A DNA stretch of 64,000 nucleotides from Prevotella sp. 885 (lineage in GTDB: Bacteria; Bacteroidota; Bacteroidia; Bacteroidales; Bacteroidaceae), in NCBI RefSeq assembly GCF_002265625.1, contig NZ_NOVE01000001.1, positions 140,447 to 204,446 of the forward strand, read 5' to 3'. The notes under the pieces were generated by a model. The model worked only from the letters and a program-made list of their open reading frames with translations. It did no database searches and was not told the DNA's origin. The position numbers were made by a program, and so were the translations under genes. Positions 34,669 through 42,228 of the stretch are shown in pieces (position 1 is the stretch's first letter; the number at the start of each line of letters is the position of its first letter).

Positions 34669-34933
34669 CACGTGTCTACATCATATTGTGGATAACACGC
34701 CTATTACGCTTATAATCAACAGGAAGATGTTACGATTGCCTGTGGACAACAGGCTTTCACATGTTTATAACTTAACATGCAAGAAAAAGACAGGAAAGTT
34801 ACCAACATACTAACAGTACATCATCCTAATAATATTTTTTTTCTTTTAAAAAAAAGAAAGAGAGAATATATATAGATGTTGTGGATAAGTGGTGGGAACG
34901 ACCAAAAGAACGAAACGTATAAACAATAAAGCA

Positions 34934-35923
34934 ATGAATAAAGAGTGGACTGAAAAGGGATTTGTCGACGAGCCTGTTGACGAGTCGATTGACCTTAAGA
35001 AAGAGATACGCCGTCTTTGCAAGGAGAAGGACGCCGTGCTGTTGGCTCATTACTATACGGTGGGCGAGGTGCAGGAAGTGGCTGACTTTATCGGCGACTC
35101 GCTGGCGCTGGCTCGCAAGGCGGCTCAGACAGACGCCAAGATGATTGTGATGTGCGGTGTGCACTTCATGGCTGAGACATGCAAGCTTCTCTCGCCGGAG
35201 AAGAAGGTGCTCTGCCCGGATCTGACAGCTGGTTGCTCGTTGGCTGACTCATGCAAGGCTGAAGACCTGAAGGAGTTTAAGGAGCAGCATCCCGGCTACA
35301 AGGTGGTGAGCTACGTCAACACTACGGCGGCTGTCAAGGCGCTCACGGATGTGGTGGTCACGTCAGGCAATGCGGAGAAGGTGATGGCTTCTTTCCCGAA
35401 GGACGAGAAGATTATCTTCGGTCCCGACTATAATCTCGGCAATTACATCAACAGCGTTTCAGGTCGTCAGATGCTTCTCTGGAACGGCGGCTGCCATGTT
35501 CATGAGAAGTTCTCCGTGGAAGCCATCGTGAAGCTCAAGGAGGAGCATCCTGAGGCTGTGGTAATGGCTCATCTGGAGTGTAAGGCTCCTGTGCTTGCCG
35601 TGGCTGACGTAAAGGGATCGACGGCTGCCATGCTCAATTATGCCAAGGCTCATCCCGAGACAAAGGAATATATCATCGCTACGGAGGCTGGCATCCTGCA
35701 CGAACTGCAGCGCAGCTGCCCCGACGTGACGTTCTATCCTGTTCCGCCTGAAGTAAGCGAGGGTGGGGTAGGCTGCTCTTGCAACGAATGTGAGTATATG
35801 AAGAAGAACACGCTGAAGAAGATATATAACACGCTGCGCTACGAGTGGCCCTCTGTGGAGGTGGACCCCGAGATAGCACGCGACGCCGTGAAGCCGATAG
35901 AGCGCATGCTGGAGCTGTCTTAA
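34934..35923 (+). CDS. nadA: Quinolinate synthase NadA
   Basis: 329-residue 4Fe-4S enzyme that condenses iminoaspartate with dihydroxyacetone phosphate to quinolinate in NAD biosynthesis. The three cluster cysteines are in MCGVHFMAET, NGGCHVHE and GCSCNECEYM. Substrate residues are in LLAHYYTVGEVQEVADFIGDS-type sequence near the N-terminus. I chose the ATG at 34934 (MNKEWTEKGF); an upstream in-frame ATG at 34889 directly adjoins a DnaA box and adds a basic, unconserved stretch. nadB and nadC are not beside it. First gene to the right of the candidate origin. Confidence 0.95.
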   Translation: MNKEWTEKGFVDEPVDESIDLKKEIRRLCKEKDAVLLAHYYTVGEVQEVADFIGDSLALARKAAQTDAKMIVMCGVHFMAETCKLLSPEKKVLCPDLTAGCSLADSCKAEDLKEFKEQHPGYKVVSYVNTTAAVKALTDVVVTSGNAEKVMASFPKDEKIIFGPDYNLGNYINSVSGRQMLLWNGGCHVHEKFSVEAIVKLKEEHPEAVVMAHLECKAPVLAVADVKGSTAAMLNYAKAHPETKEYIIATEAGILHELQRSCPDVTFYPVPPEVSEGGVGCSCNECEYMKKNTLKKIYNTLRYEWPSVEVDPEIARDAVKPIERMLELS

Positions 35924-35961
35924 CAGGAGCGAAGACACACCTTCAAGGAATATATATGCTG

Positions 35962-36006
35962 AAAGACATGTTTTTCTGCCAAGACAGGAAAGCATGTCTT
36001 TGTTTT
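35962..36006 (+). terminator. Possible terminator after nadA
   Basis: AAAGACATG (35962-35970) pairs with CATGTCTTT (35993-36001), followed by a T-rich run. It lies in the 95-bp gap before the MATE gene. Confidence 0.5.
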
Positions 36007-36018
36007 TATTACTTTATT

Positions 36019-37443
36019 ATGAATCGCAATAACAAGAAGGACATACTTCTCGCTATGATACGTAAGGGAGCGCCGATGACGTTCTCCCAGCAGGCGAGGC
36101 TCGTGCTGAGTCTTGCCACGCCTGCCATACTTGCCCAGCTCACCACCACGATGATGCAGTATATCGACGCTTCGATGGTGGGCAGCCTTGGCGCTTCCGC
36201 TTCTGCTGCCATCGGACTGGTGGAGACCACCATGTGGCTGATGGGCAGCATCTGTTCGGCTGCGGCTGCCGGCTTCTACGTTCAGGTCAGCCATCAGCTT
36301 GGCGGCAACGACCCCGCACGTGCACGTGCCACTCTGCGCCAGGGTATCATGTCCGTGCTGGTGGTTAGCCTGCTGTTGGGAATGACGGTGCTTGCCATCA
36401 GTCCGTTCCTGCCAAGATGGTTGGGTGGGGGAGAGGACATCTGCAGCACGTCGTCCGTTTACATCGCCATCATCTCTTTGGGTCTGCCCGCCTTCCAGTT
36501 CTCGATGTTCGGCTACGGCATGCTCCGCAGTTCGGGCAATATGGTGGTGCCGAGCGTGATGAGTGTGGTGATGATGGCTTTGGACGTATTCTTCAATTTC
36601 TTCCTTATCTTCCCCACGCGCCCCATGGAAGTGCTTGGCACGCAGGTGATGATGCCCGGCGCGGGACTCGGAGTGGAGGGCGCCGCCATCGGAACGGTTT
36701 CGGCGGAGGCTGTGGCAGCCACGGTGACGATGTATATACTGTGCTTCCGCAAGGGCGAACTTTGTCTGCGTCAGGACAGCGGACGCTTCCTGCCGACGTG
36801 GAATGTGGTGAAGAACGCCATGCACATCGGACTGCCGATGGGACTGCAGCAGACCATTATGACGTCGGCTTATATCGTCACCACCATCATTATCGCTCCG
36901 CTCGGCACCATTGCCATCGCCGCCAACTCGTTCGGCATCATCGTGGAGAGCCTCTGCTATATGCCCGGTTACGGCGTTGCTGACGCTGCCACGACGCTCG
37001 TGGGACAGACCATCGGTGCCGGAAGGCACGACCTTATGAAGCGCTTCGCATGGCTCTCCGTAGGGCTTGGCGTAGCGATAATGTCGGTCATGGGCGTGGT
37101 GATGTACGTGGCGTCGCCGTTTGCGATGGCTATGATGACTCCCTCTTTGGAGGTAAGACAGCTGGGTGTGGAGGTGCTGCGCATAGAAGCCTTCGCCGAA
37201 CCGATGTTCGGTGCAGCCATCATCTGCTACGGCGTGTTCGTGGGAGCCGCCAAGACCATAGCTCCGAGCATCATGAACCTCGCTTCGATGTGGGGCGTAC
37301 GCATAACGCTTGCCGCGCTGCTCGCCCCGACGATGGGGCTGCGTGGCGTGTGGCTGGCGATGTGCCTGGAGCTTTGCTTCCGTGGCATGATATTCCTCGT
37401 GAAGCTGTGGACATGGAAGCTGAAGCCGCAGAAAAAGATTTAA
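36019..37443 (+). CDS. MATE family efflux transporter
   Basis: 474 residues with about 12 membrane helices in two related halves, the normal size for MATE (NorM/DinF) drug/sodium or proton antiporters. The first helix holds LATPAILAQLTTTMMQYIDASMVG, the family hallmark, and the second half starts near GLPMGLQQTIMTSAYIVTT. The start is the ATG at 36019 (MNRNNKKDIL); a longer reading upstream would overlap nadA. A large antisense frame over this gene is a shadow. Substrate unknown. Confidence 0.92.
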   Translation: MNRNNKKDILLAMIRKGAPMTFSQQARLVLSLATPAILAQLTTTMMQYIDASMVGSLGASASAAIGLVETTMWLMGSICSAAAAGFYVQVSHQLGGNDPARARATLRQGIMSVLVVSLLLGMTVLAISPFLPRWLGGGEDICSTSSVYIAIISLGLPAFQFSMFGYGMLRSSGNMVVPSVMSVVMMALDVFFNFFLIFPTRPMEVLGTQVMMPGAGLGVEGAAIGTVSAEAVAATVTMYILCFRKGELCLRQDSGRFLPTWNVVKNAMHIGLPMGLQQTIMTSAYIVTTIIIAPLGTIAIAANSFGIIVESLCYMPGYGVADAATTLVGQTIGAGRHDLMKRFAWLSVGLGVAIMSVMGVVMYVASPFAMAMMTPSLEVRQLGVEVLRIEAFAEPMFGAAIICYGVFVGAAKTIAPSIMNLASMWGVRITLAALLAPTMGLRGVWLAMCLELCFRGMIFLVKLWTWKLKPQKKI

Positions 37444-37473
37444 AAATACAAAACCAATTATACTATTACGATT

Positions 37474-38322
37474 ATGGAGAAAATTGCTAATAAGGTATTC
37501 GGTGGAGAGCGTCCTCTCTTCGAAATCCACAACACGGAACTCGACCACGTTCGCATCACGTTCGGCGAGTCGGGCGTAAAGGAATGCAGCAACATTGTCT
37601 GCCGCAACTGCTATTTCGAGGGCAAATATCCGCTCTGGCATGTCAAGGGATCGGACATCCGCAACTGTTATTTTGCGCCGGGTTCGCGCTCTGCTATATG
37701 GTATTCGGACGATATGCACATGGAGGACTGCGTCATCAACGGCCCGAAGTTCTTCCGTGAGATGAAGAATCTCTCGCTGAAGAACGTCACCATCAACGAC
37801 GCCGACGAGACTTTCTGGGGCATTGACTGCCTGAAGCTGGAGAATGTGGTGCTGCATGACGGCACTTATCCCTTCATGCACTGCCGCAATGTGGAGGTGG
37901 ACGGACTCGTTTCTGACTCGAAGTACGTGTTCCAGTACTCACGCGACATCGTCATCCGCAACGCCAAGATTGACACGAAGGACTCGTTCTGGGAGGTGGA
38001 CAACGTCACGGTGTACGACTCGGAGCTTAACGGTGAGTTCCTCGGATGGCACTCGCGCGGACTCCGCCTCGTAAGATGCCATATCTCCGGCGAACAGCCG
38101 CTCTGCTATGCCAAGGATCTGGTGCTTGAGGATTGCACGTTCGATGCCGAATGCGACCGTGCCTTCGAGTATTCCACCGTTCAGGCTGACATCCGCGGAC
38201 ACATCAAGAGCATAAAGAATCCGATGTCGGGACGCATCACGGCGGATAGCATCGGCGAGGTGATAATAGACGAGAACATAAAGAAGCCGGCTGACTGCGT
38301 GGTTAGCATCAGAGAAAAATAA
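37474..38322 (+). CDS. DUF3737 family right-handed beta-helix protein
   Basis: 282 residues of the DUF3737 family, with repeating short strands (for example ECSNIVCRNCYFEGKYPLWH, then DIRNCYFAPGSRSAIWYSDD) giving a pentapeptide/beta-helix-like ladder. No signal peptide, so probably cytosolic. Function not established. It is followed after 7 bp by a PatB/MalY-type aminotransferase gene, a pairing that suggests a shared pathway. It begins 30 bp after the MATE gene. Confidence 0.88.
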   Translation: MEKIANKVFGGERPLFEIHNTELDHVRITFGESGVKECSNIVCRNCYFEGKYPLWHVKGSDIRNCYFAPGSRSAIWYSDDMHMEDCVINGPKFFREMKNLSLKNVTINDADETFWGIDCLKLENVVLHDGTYPFMHCRNVEVDGLVSDSKYVFQYSRDIVIRNAKIDTKDSFWEVDNVTVYDSELNGEFLGWHSRGLRLVRCHISGEQPLCYAKDLVLEDCTFDAECDRAFEYSTVQADIRGHIKSIKNPMSGRITADSIGEVIIDENIKKPADCVVSIREK

Positions 38323-38329
38323 TATAATT

Positions 38330-39487
38330 ATGATTTACGACTTCTCTAAACCCACCTGCCGCCGTGGCACCAACTCGTACAAATGGGACTCGGCGACGGG
38401 TGATGACATCATTCCGCTGTGGGTGGCGGACATGGACTTCGAGACTTATCCCGGCATTACGGAGGCGCTGCGCCGCCGTGTCGACCATGCCATCTTCGGC
38501 TATACACGCGTGCCGGATGGTTATTATGAGACTGTATGCCGCTGGTTTGAGGAAAGACACGGGTGGCGCTTCCATCGGGACGACATCATTTACACCTCAG
38601 GCGTGGTGCCAGCCATATCAGCCATCATCAAGGCGCTGACGCTGACTGGCGACCAAGTGGTGGTGATGGGACCCGTATACAACTGTTTTTTCTCCTCTAT
38701 ACGCAATAACGGCTGCGAGCTGTCGAGTAGTCCACTCATCTATAATAAAGCGCTCCTGCGTTACGAAATCGACTTCCACGACCTCGAACAGCGCCTCTCG
38801 CACGAGCGTGCCCGTCTGCTGCTGCTCTGCAATCCGCACAATCCAGGTGGACGAGTGTGGAGCCGTGACGAGCTGGAGCGTGTGGCTGTGCTCTGCAAGA
38901 AGCATGGCGTACGGGTGGTTTCGGACGAGATTCATTGCGAACTGACGCTTGGCGACCACCGCTACACGCCGTTCGGCACGCTCCCCGACGATCTTTCGTA
39001 CGGCTCCGTGACGTGTTGTTCGCCCTCTAAGGCGTTTAATATAGCCGGCCTACAGATTGCCAACATCGTCTGCCGCGACGCCGCTGTACGCGAAAGAATT
39101 GACCGTGCCATAAACATCAATGAGGTTTGCGACGTCAATCCCTTCGGCGTTCTGGCTCTTCAGGCTGCCTATTCGGACGGCGGCTACGATTGGCTGTGCC
39201 AGTTGCGTGCCTACCTGACGGAGAACTATCGCCGCCTCCGCAACTTCTTCGCCCGCGAATTGCCCCACCTCCCCGTTATGAACATGGAGGGAACATACTT
39301 GGCATGGGTGGACTGCAGCTCGCTCGGCGAGTCGTCAGAGCACATAGAAGAGCGCTTGATGCGCGAGAACCGCGTATGGGTGAACGCCGGAAGCATGTAC
39401 GGCAAGGAAGGCGAAGGCTTCATAAGAATAAATATGGCTTGCCCGTGGAGCAGGCTGGAAGAGGGAATAAAGAGGATAGGGAAGTAA
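38330..39487 (+). CDS. MalY/PatB family PLP-dependent C-S lyase/aminotransferase
   Basis: 385-residue fold type I PLP enzyme. The N-terminus FSKPTCRRGTNSYKWD and PLWVADMDFETYPGITEALR are typical of the MalY/PatB group of cystathionine beta-lyases. The PLP lysine is K234 in CCSPSKAFNIAGLQ. LLCNPHNPGGRVWSRDEL and VVSDEIHCEL supply the pyridine and phosphate contacts. Likely cleaves cystathionine or cysteine; a strict aminotransferase role cannot be excluded. Translationally close to the DUF3737 gene. Confidence 0.9.
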   Translation: MIYDFSKPTCRRGTNSYKWDSATGDDIIPLWVADMDFETYPGITEALRRRVDHAIFGYTRVPDGYYETVCRWFEERHGWRFHRDDIIYTSGVVPAISAIIKALTLTGDQVVVMGPVYNCFFSSIRNNGCELSSSPLIYNKALLRYEIDFHDLEQRLSHERARLLLLCNPHNPGGRVWSRDELERVAVLCKKHGVRVVSDEIHCELTLGDHRYTPFGTLPDDLSYGSVTCCSPSKAFNIAGLQIANIVCRDAAVRERIDRAININEVCDVNPFGVLALQAAYSDGGYDWLCQLRAYLTENYRRLRNFFARELPHLPVMNMEGTYLAWVDCSSLGESSEHIEERLMRENRVWVNAGSMYGKEGEGFIRINMACPWSRLEEGIKRIGK

Positions 39488-39565
39488 GGCATTTTGAAAA
39501 TCAATGGATTGACAATGCCATACAATTCGATTTTTTTGTTTATATTTGCAAAAACAAAATCACTT

Positions 39566-39781
39566 ATGCAAGAATATCAGTTGGACTTCATAACCTATTG
39601 TGTTGGCAATCTTGCTGACCGATTAAAGATGAGCGCAAGTAAAGTATATAAGATGTTGCGTTCGTCTGGACTCTTGGATGGATATATAGTGCCTTGCTAT
39701 GATGTTTTACATACATTTGGAAAGGACTATATAATGGACGATTTGATTGGATTGTTGAAAAAGAAAGGGGCTTTGCCATGA
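39566..39781 (+). CDS. DUF3791 domain-containing small protein
   Basis: 71 residues from the ATG at 39566 (MQEYQLDFITYCVGNLADRL). The pattern, a helical body with KVYKMLRSSGLLDGYIVPCYD, ending in LHTFGKDYIMDDLIGLLKKK, fits DUF3791, a short family that usually neighbours DUF3990 genes. An upstream in-frame ATG at 39494 is less likely: it sits 6 bp after the preceding gene and before the TATATTTG element at 39541. Its stop overlaps the ATG of a decayed DUF3990-like frame (ATGA). Possibly antitoxin-like; unproven. Confidence 0.65.
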   Translation: MQEYQLDFITYCVGNLADRLKMSASKVYKMLRSSGLLDGYIVPCYDVLHTFGKDYIMDDLIGLLKKKGALP

Positions 39782-39843
39782 TACTATATCACGCCTCTAA
39801 CTGTAACTTACGCTTTATTAAAGCGGAAGAAATAAAATTATAA
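39778..39843 (+). pseudogene. DUF3990-like remnant with internal deletion
   Basis: A 21-codon frame reads MILYHASNCNLRFIKAEEIK plus one residue. The first eight residues match the usual N-terminus of DUF3990 proteins (MILYHGSN-type, reminiscent of ADP-ribosyltransferase active-site motifs) and the last part resembles their C-terminal end, as if the ~150 middle codons were deleted in frame. It overlaps the preceding DUF3791 stop by ATGA and ends 3 bp before the next small gene. The family assignment rests on a very short match. Confidence 0.4.
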
Positions 39844-39846
39844 TAT

Positions 39847-40059
39847 ATGGAAGCTAACAAGACAATCCTTCAGATGAAATATGCTCGTGTGGTTAAACTC
39901 TTTGCTGAGTTGTCTGGGCTTTCTCTGGAAGACTCTTTGGAGGTCTTTTATGATTCTTATCTTTATAAGATGATGAGTGAAGGCATCGCTGACATGCATT
40001 GTCGTAGTGACCAATATTTGGTGAATTTGCTGATGGACGAACATAAGAATAAGTTATGA
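39847..40059 (+). CDS. Small protein of the DUF3791/DUF3990 module
   Basis: 70 residues, MEANKTILQMKYARVVKLFA ... DMHCRSDQYLVNLLMDEH. All-helical looking, with a YDSYLYKMMSEGIADMHCRSD motif that I associate with small genes accompanying DUF3990. It starts 3 bp after the remnant frame, so the three were likely one operon. Function unknown; a partner of the lost DUF3990 protein is a reasonable guess. Confidence 0.6.
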   Translation: MEANKTILQMKYARVVKLFAELSGLSLEDSLEVFYDSYLYKMMSEGIADMHCRSDQYLVNLLMDEHKNKL

Positions 40060-40078
40060 TAGAGTGTTTCTCACTCAA

Positions 40079-40126
40079 CAAAAAAAACTCCAGCCGCTGC
40101 ATTTCTGCAATGGCTGGAGTTTTTTT
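40079..40126. terminator. Bidirectional intrinsic terminator
   Basis: AACTCCAGCC (40085-40094) pairs with GGCTGGAGTT (40111-40120), with A-run before and T-run after. It separates the plus-strand module from the convergent calycin/PCMD operon. Confidence 0.88.
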
Positions 40127-40178
40127 CGTTTAAGTATTTGATAAGGTTATGTATTGTTTATAACCTCAATCGTGCTGT

Positions 40179-42188
40179 TTACTTCATAATCTTTACGGTC
40201 TTGCCGTCAGCGGTGCGGACGATGTTGATGCCGCGCTGCAGCTTCTGGAGCTTCATACCTGAAGCGTTGTAGATGCCGGTAACGGTGGTATTGGCGTTGT
40301 CCTCGATGCCGTTGATGCCGGTAGCGGGCTTGTTGCCGAATACTGCGAATACATCAATCACGTCCTCGCCAAGCTCAACGGGGAGCGTGATCTCTGCGTA
40401 AAGGTCGTCGTCCTTGCTCTGAGCTGCGAGCTTAATGTGCACCTTGCCACCGAGAGCCTCTGCTATTTCAGCGCCGTTGGTGATTTCAGCGTCCTGCTCA
40501 GCTGTGTAGACAGTCCATCCGTCCACCTCTGTAGCGGGTACGTTCTTGATGGTTACGTCGCCGATGAGGAACGGACCGAATGAGAACTGGTTGAGGCGGA
40601 TGTCGTATGTGCCGTCCTCGTGCTGGATGGTAGAGATGGTTGCCTCTGCCGGATCCTGCTGCTCGCCGTTCAGAGAGATGGTGAGGTTGCCGGTGTAGTC
40701 CTTAGAAGGCTCAGCCACAGCCTCCTTCACCTTGAATGTGTAGGCGTTTACGGTCTTGAGGTCGCCTGATGTTACGGTTACGGTAACGGTGGCATAACCC
40801 TTCTCAGCCGGGCTGCGTGTGATGGTCTGGCTTATGTAAGAGCCGTTGCCCGTCTTCTCTACCTCTACGTCAGCGTCAGTAAGCTCGCCGTCGAATGTCA
40901 GACCGTCATAGTAATACTTGTTCGGCTCGAATGTGAAGTCAATGCCCTTGATCTTCACGTTGTTGAGCTGTGCGTTGTAGATAAGCTCGAGGTCGTCGAT
41001 GTAGAGCACGTCAGGATTGTTTTCGTCGCTTGAAGCCACACCCGGCTCGGCGTTGGTAGAGAGAGTTACGAGGATGGCTTTCGGGTCGATGTTGTCCGAA
41101 ACGTAGTTGAAGGGAACGCTGATGCGCTTCCACTCGTTGCCGGTCTCGGCTATCTCCTTGTTCTGGGCAGTAGCCACGATGGTCTTATACTCCTTGTCCA
41201 TCGGGTCCTGAATCTTTGTGCCGTCATTGATGATGGCAGAGATGGTGGCGTAAGGATAATTCTTCTTGTCAGACTCAGAGAGCGTGCCCTGATTATACTT
41301 CACCCAAACGGCGATAGAGTCAGGACGTGAGCTGAGCGCTGAGAAGAACGGATCGTTGTTGCCGTCTACGTCGCTTGAAGAAGGATCAGACGTAGAGTTG
41401 TTGCCGGTGTCCTTCGGTGTGAAGCCGCTTGCCTGGAGACGACCGGTGGTGATGGTTCCGTTGGCAGGCTGCTTGATTCCTACGTTTACGATGCCTGAAA
41501 CGAGCTTGAGGCTGGTGCCCTTGCCGCCGGGACGCACGTCGTCAGACTTGTATGTGTGTGTGTTCTTGCTTACGAAGCCGGTGAGAGTGCCTGATGCGCT
41601 CATGAATGAGTGCCATCCGTCAGGCTCGTCGCTGGTGTAGTCTTTCTTGGGTACACCTCCAGTGTATTTGGCTGTGTGCCAAGCATCGAAGTTCGAACCG
41701 AGAATCTGTCCGATGGTGTAGCGGTTCTCGCCGAATGTGGCCTTTATGCGGCGCTTGATGGCCTGGAAGGTGTCGAGGTTGAAGGCTGCTGTGAGCTTGT
41801 CGCCGCGCAGTTCAGCCTTGAAGATTACGGGCACACCGCCCTTGCAGAGAGCCGAGTAGCTGGGACCTTCCCATGTATATGTGTCGACGTCACCCTCTGT
41901 GATGTCCACGTTCTGGGCGCTTTCGAAGATAGTGACGTTGCCCACCTTGGATGTCTTCACGCCGTTGAGCACGATGTTGCCCACATAGTGCTTTGAGCCA
42001 TACACCTCATAAGCGTAGTTATGGATGGTGACGGTGCTTGTTCCGTCCGCACCTTCCTCGATGCTTACCTTACCTTCCACGGTACTGGTCTGTCCTCCAG
42101 CGTTGTTGCTGTAGTTACCCAGGTAGTCGGTAGCGTTGGCAGTTAAGGCTATCGCAGCCATTGCCATTGTGAATAATGACTTTTTCAT
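40179..42188 (-). CDS. Calycin-like / PCMD / calycin-like surface protein with sorting tail
   Basis: 669 residues. Signal peptide 1-19. A calycin-like barrel (~20-150) starts DYLGNYSNNAGGQTSTVEGK. A PCMD-type domain (~155-400) contains SNFDAWHTAKYTGGVPKKDY, DDVRPGGKGTSLKLVSG and DSIAVWVKYNQG. A linker Ig-like segment (~405-490) precedes a second calycin-like domain (~495-615), and a tail ending GINIVRTADGKTVKIMK closes the protein. It combines in one chain the domains encoded separately by the lipoprotein and calycin genes of the same operon. The tail resembles a type IX secretion signal, so it is probably on the cell surface. Last of four genes. Confidence 0.8.
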   Translation of the reverse strand: MKKSLFTMAMAAIALTANATDYLGNYSNNAGGQTSTVEGKVSIEEGADGTSTVTIHNYAYEVYGSKHYVGNIVLNGVKTSKVGNVTIFESAQNVDITEGDVDTYTWEGPSYSALCKGGVPVIFKAELRGDKLTAAFNLDTFQAIKRRIKATFGENRYTIGQILGSNFDAWHTAKYTGGVPKKDYTSDEPDGWHSFMSASGTLTGFVSKNTHTYKSDDVRPGGKGTSLKLVSGIVNVGIKQPANGTITTGRLQASGFTPKDTGNNSTSDPSSSDVDGNNDPFFSALSSRPDSIAVWVKYNQGTLSESDKKNYPYATISAIINDGTKIQDPMDKEYKTIVATAQNKEIAETGNEWKRISVPFNYVSDNIDPKAILVTLSTNAEPGVASSDENNPDVLYIDDLELIYNAQLNNVKIKGIDFTFEPNKYYYDGLTFDGELTDADVEVEKTGNGSYISQTITRSPAEKGYATVTVTVTSGDLKTVNAYTFKVKEAVAEPSKDYTGNLTISLNGEQQDPAEATISTIQHEDGTYDIRLNQFSFGPFLIGDVTIKNVPATEVDGWTVYTAEQDAEITNGAEIAEALGGKVHIKLAAQSKDDDLYAEITLPVELGEDVIDVFAVFGNKPATGINGIEDNANTTVTGIYNASGMKLQKLQRGINIVRTADGKTVKIMK

Positions 42189-42228
42189 TCTTTTGTTGTT
42201 TTTATTTGTGTGAGTGTTTTCTGTTCGT

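Larger units (their letters stand above)
32957..34890. other. Candidate chromosomal replication origin (oriC), DnaA-box cluster
   Basis: About 1.9 kb without genes. Fifteen exact TTATCCACA boxes are present: forward at 32960, 33028, 33228, 34018 and 34205; reverse at 33039, 33050, 33241, 33992, 34101, 34227, 34532, 34582, 34687 and 34880. Many one-mismatch boxes (TTATCAACA, TTATCTACA) lie among them. AT-rich tracts at about 34240-34320 and 34830-34875 could be unwinding elements. mutS points leftward from the region and nadA rightward. It also contains repeat copy B and a 34-bp-arm hairpin. dnaA itself is not in the window, which is common in Bacteroidota. Confidence 0.8.

Noticed and set aside
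32957..34890. Region as a plasmid or phage origin with iterons
   Set aside because: The repeated 9-mers are the DnaA consensus rather than novel iterons, orientation is mixed, and there is no Rep gene; flanking genes are chromosomal (mutS, nadA).
35920..37881. 653-codon minus-strand frame as a protein
   Set aside because: It is antisense to the MATE transporter and the start of DUF3737, is rich in His/Arg as antisense frames of GC-rich genes are, and matches no family.
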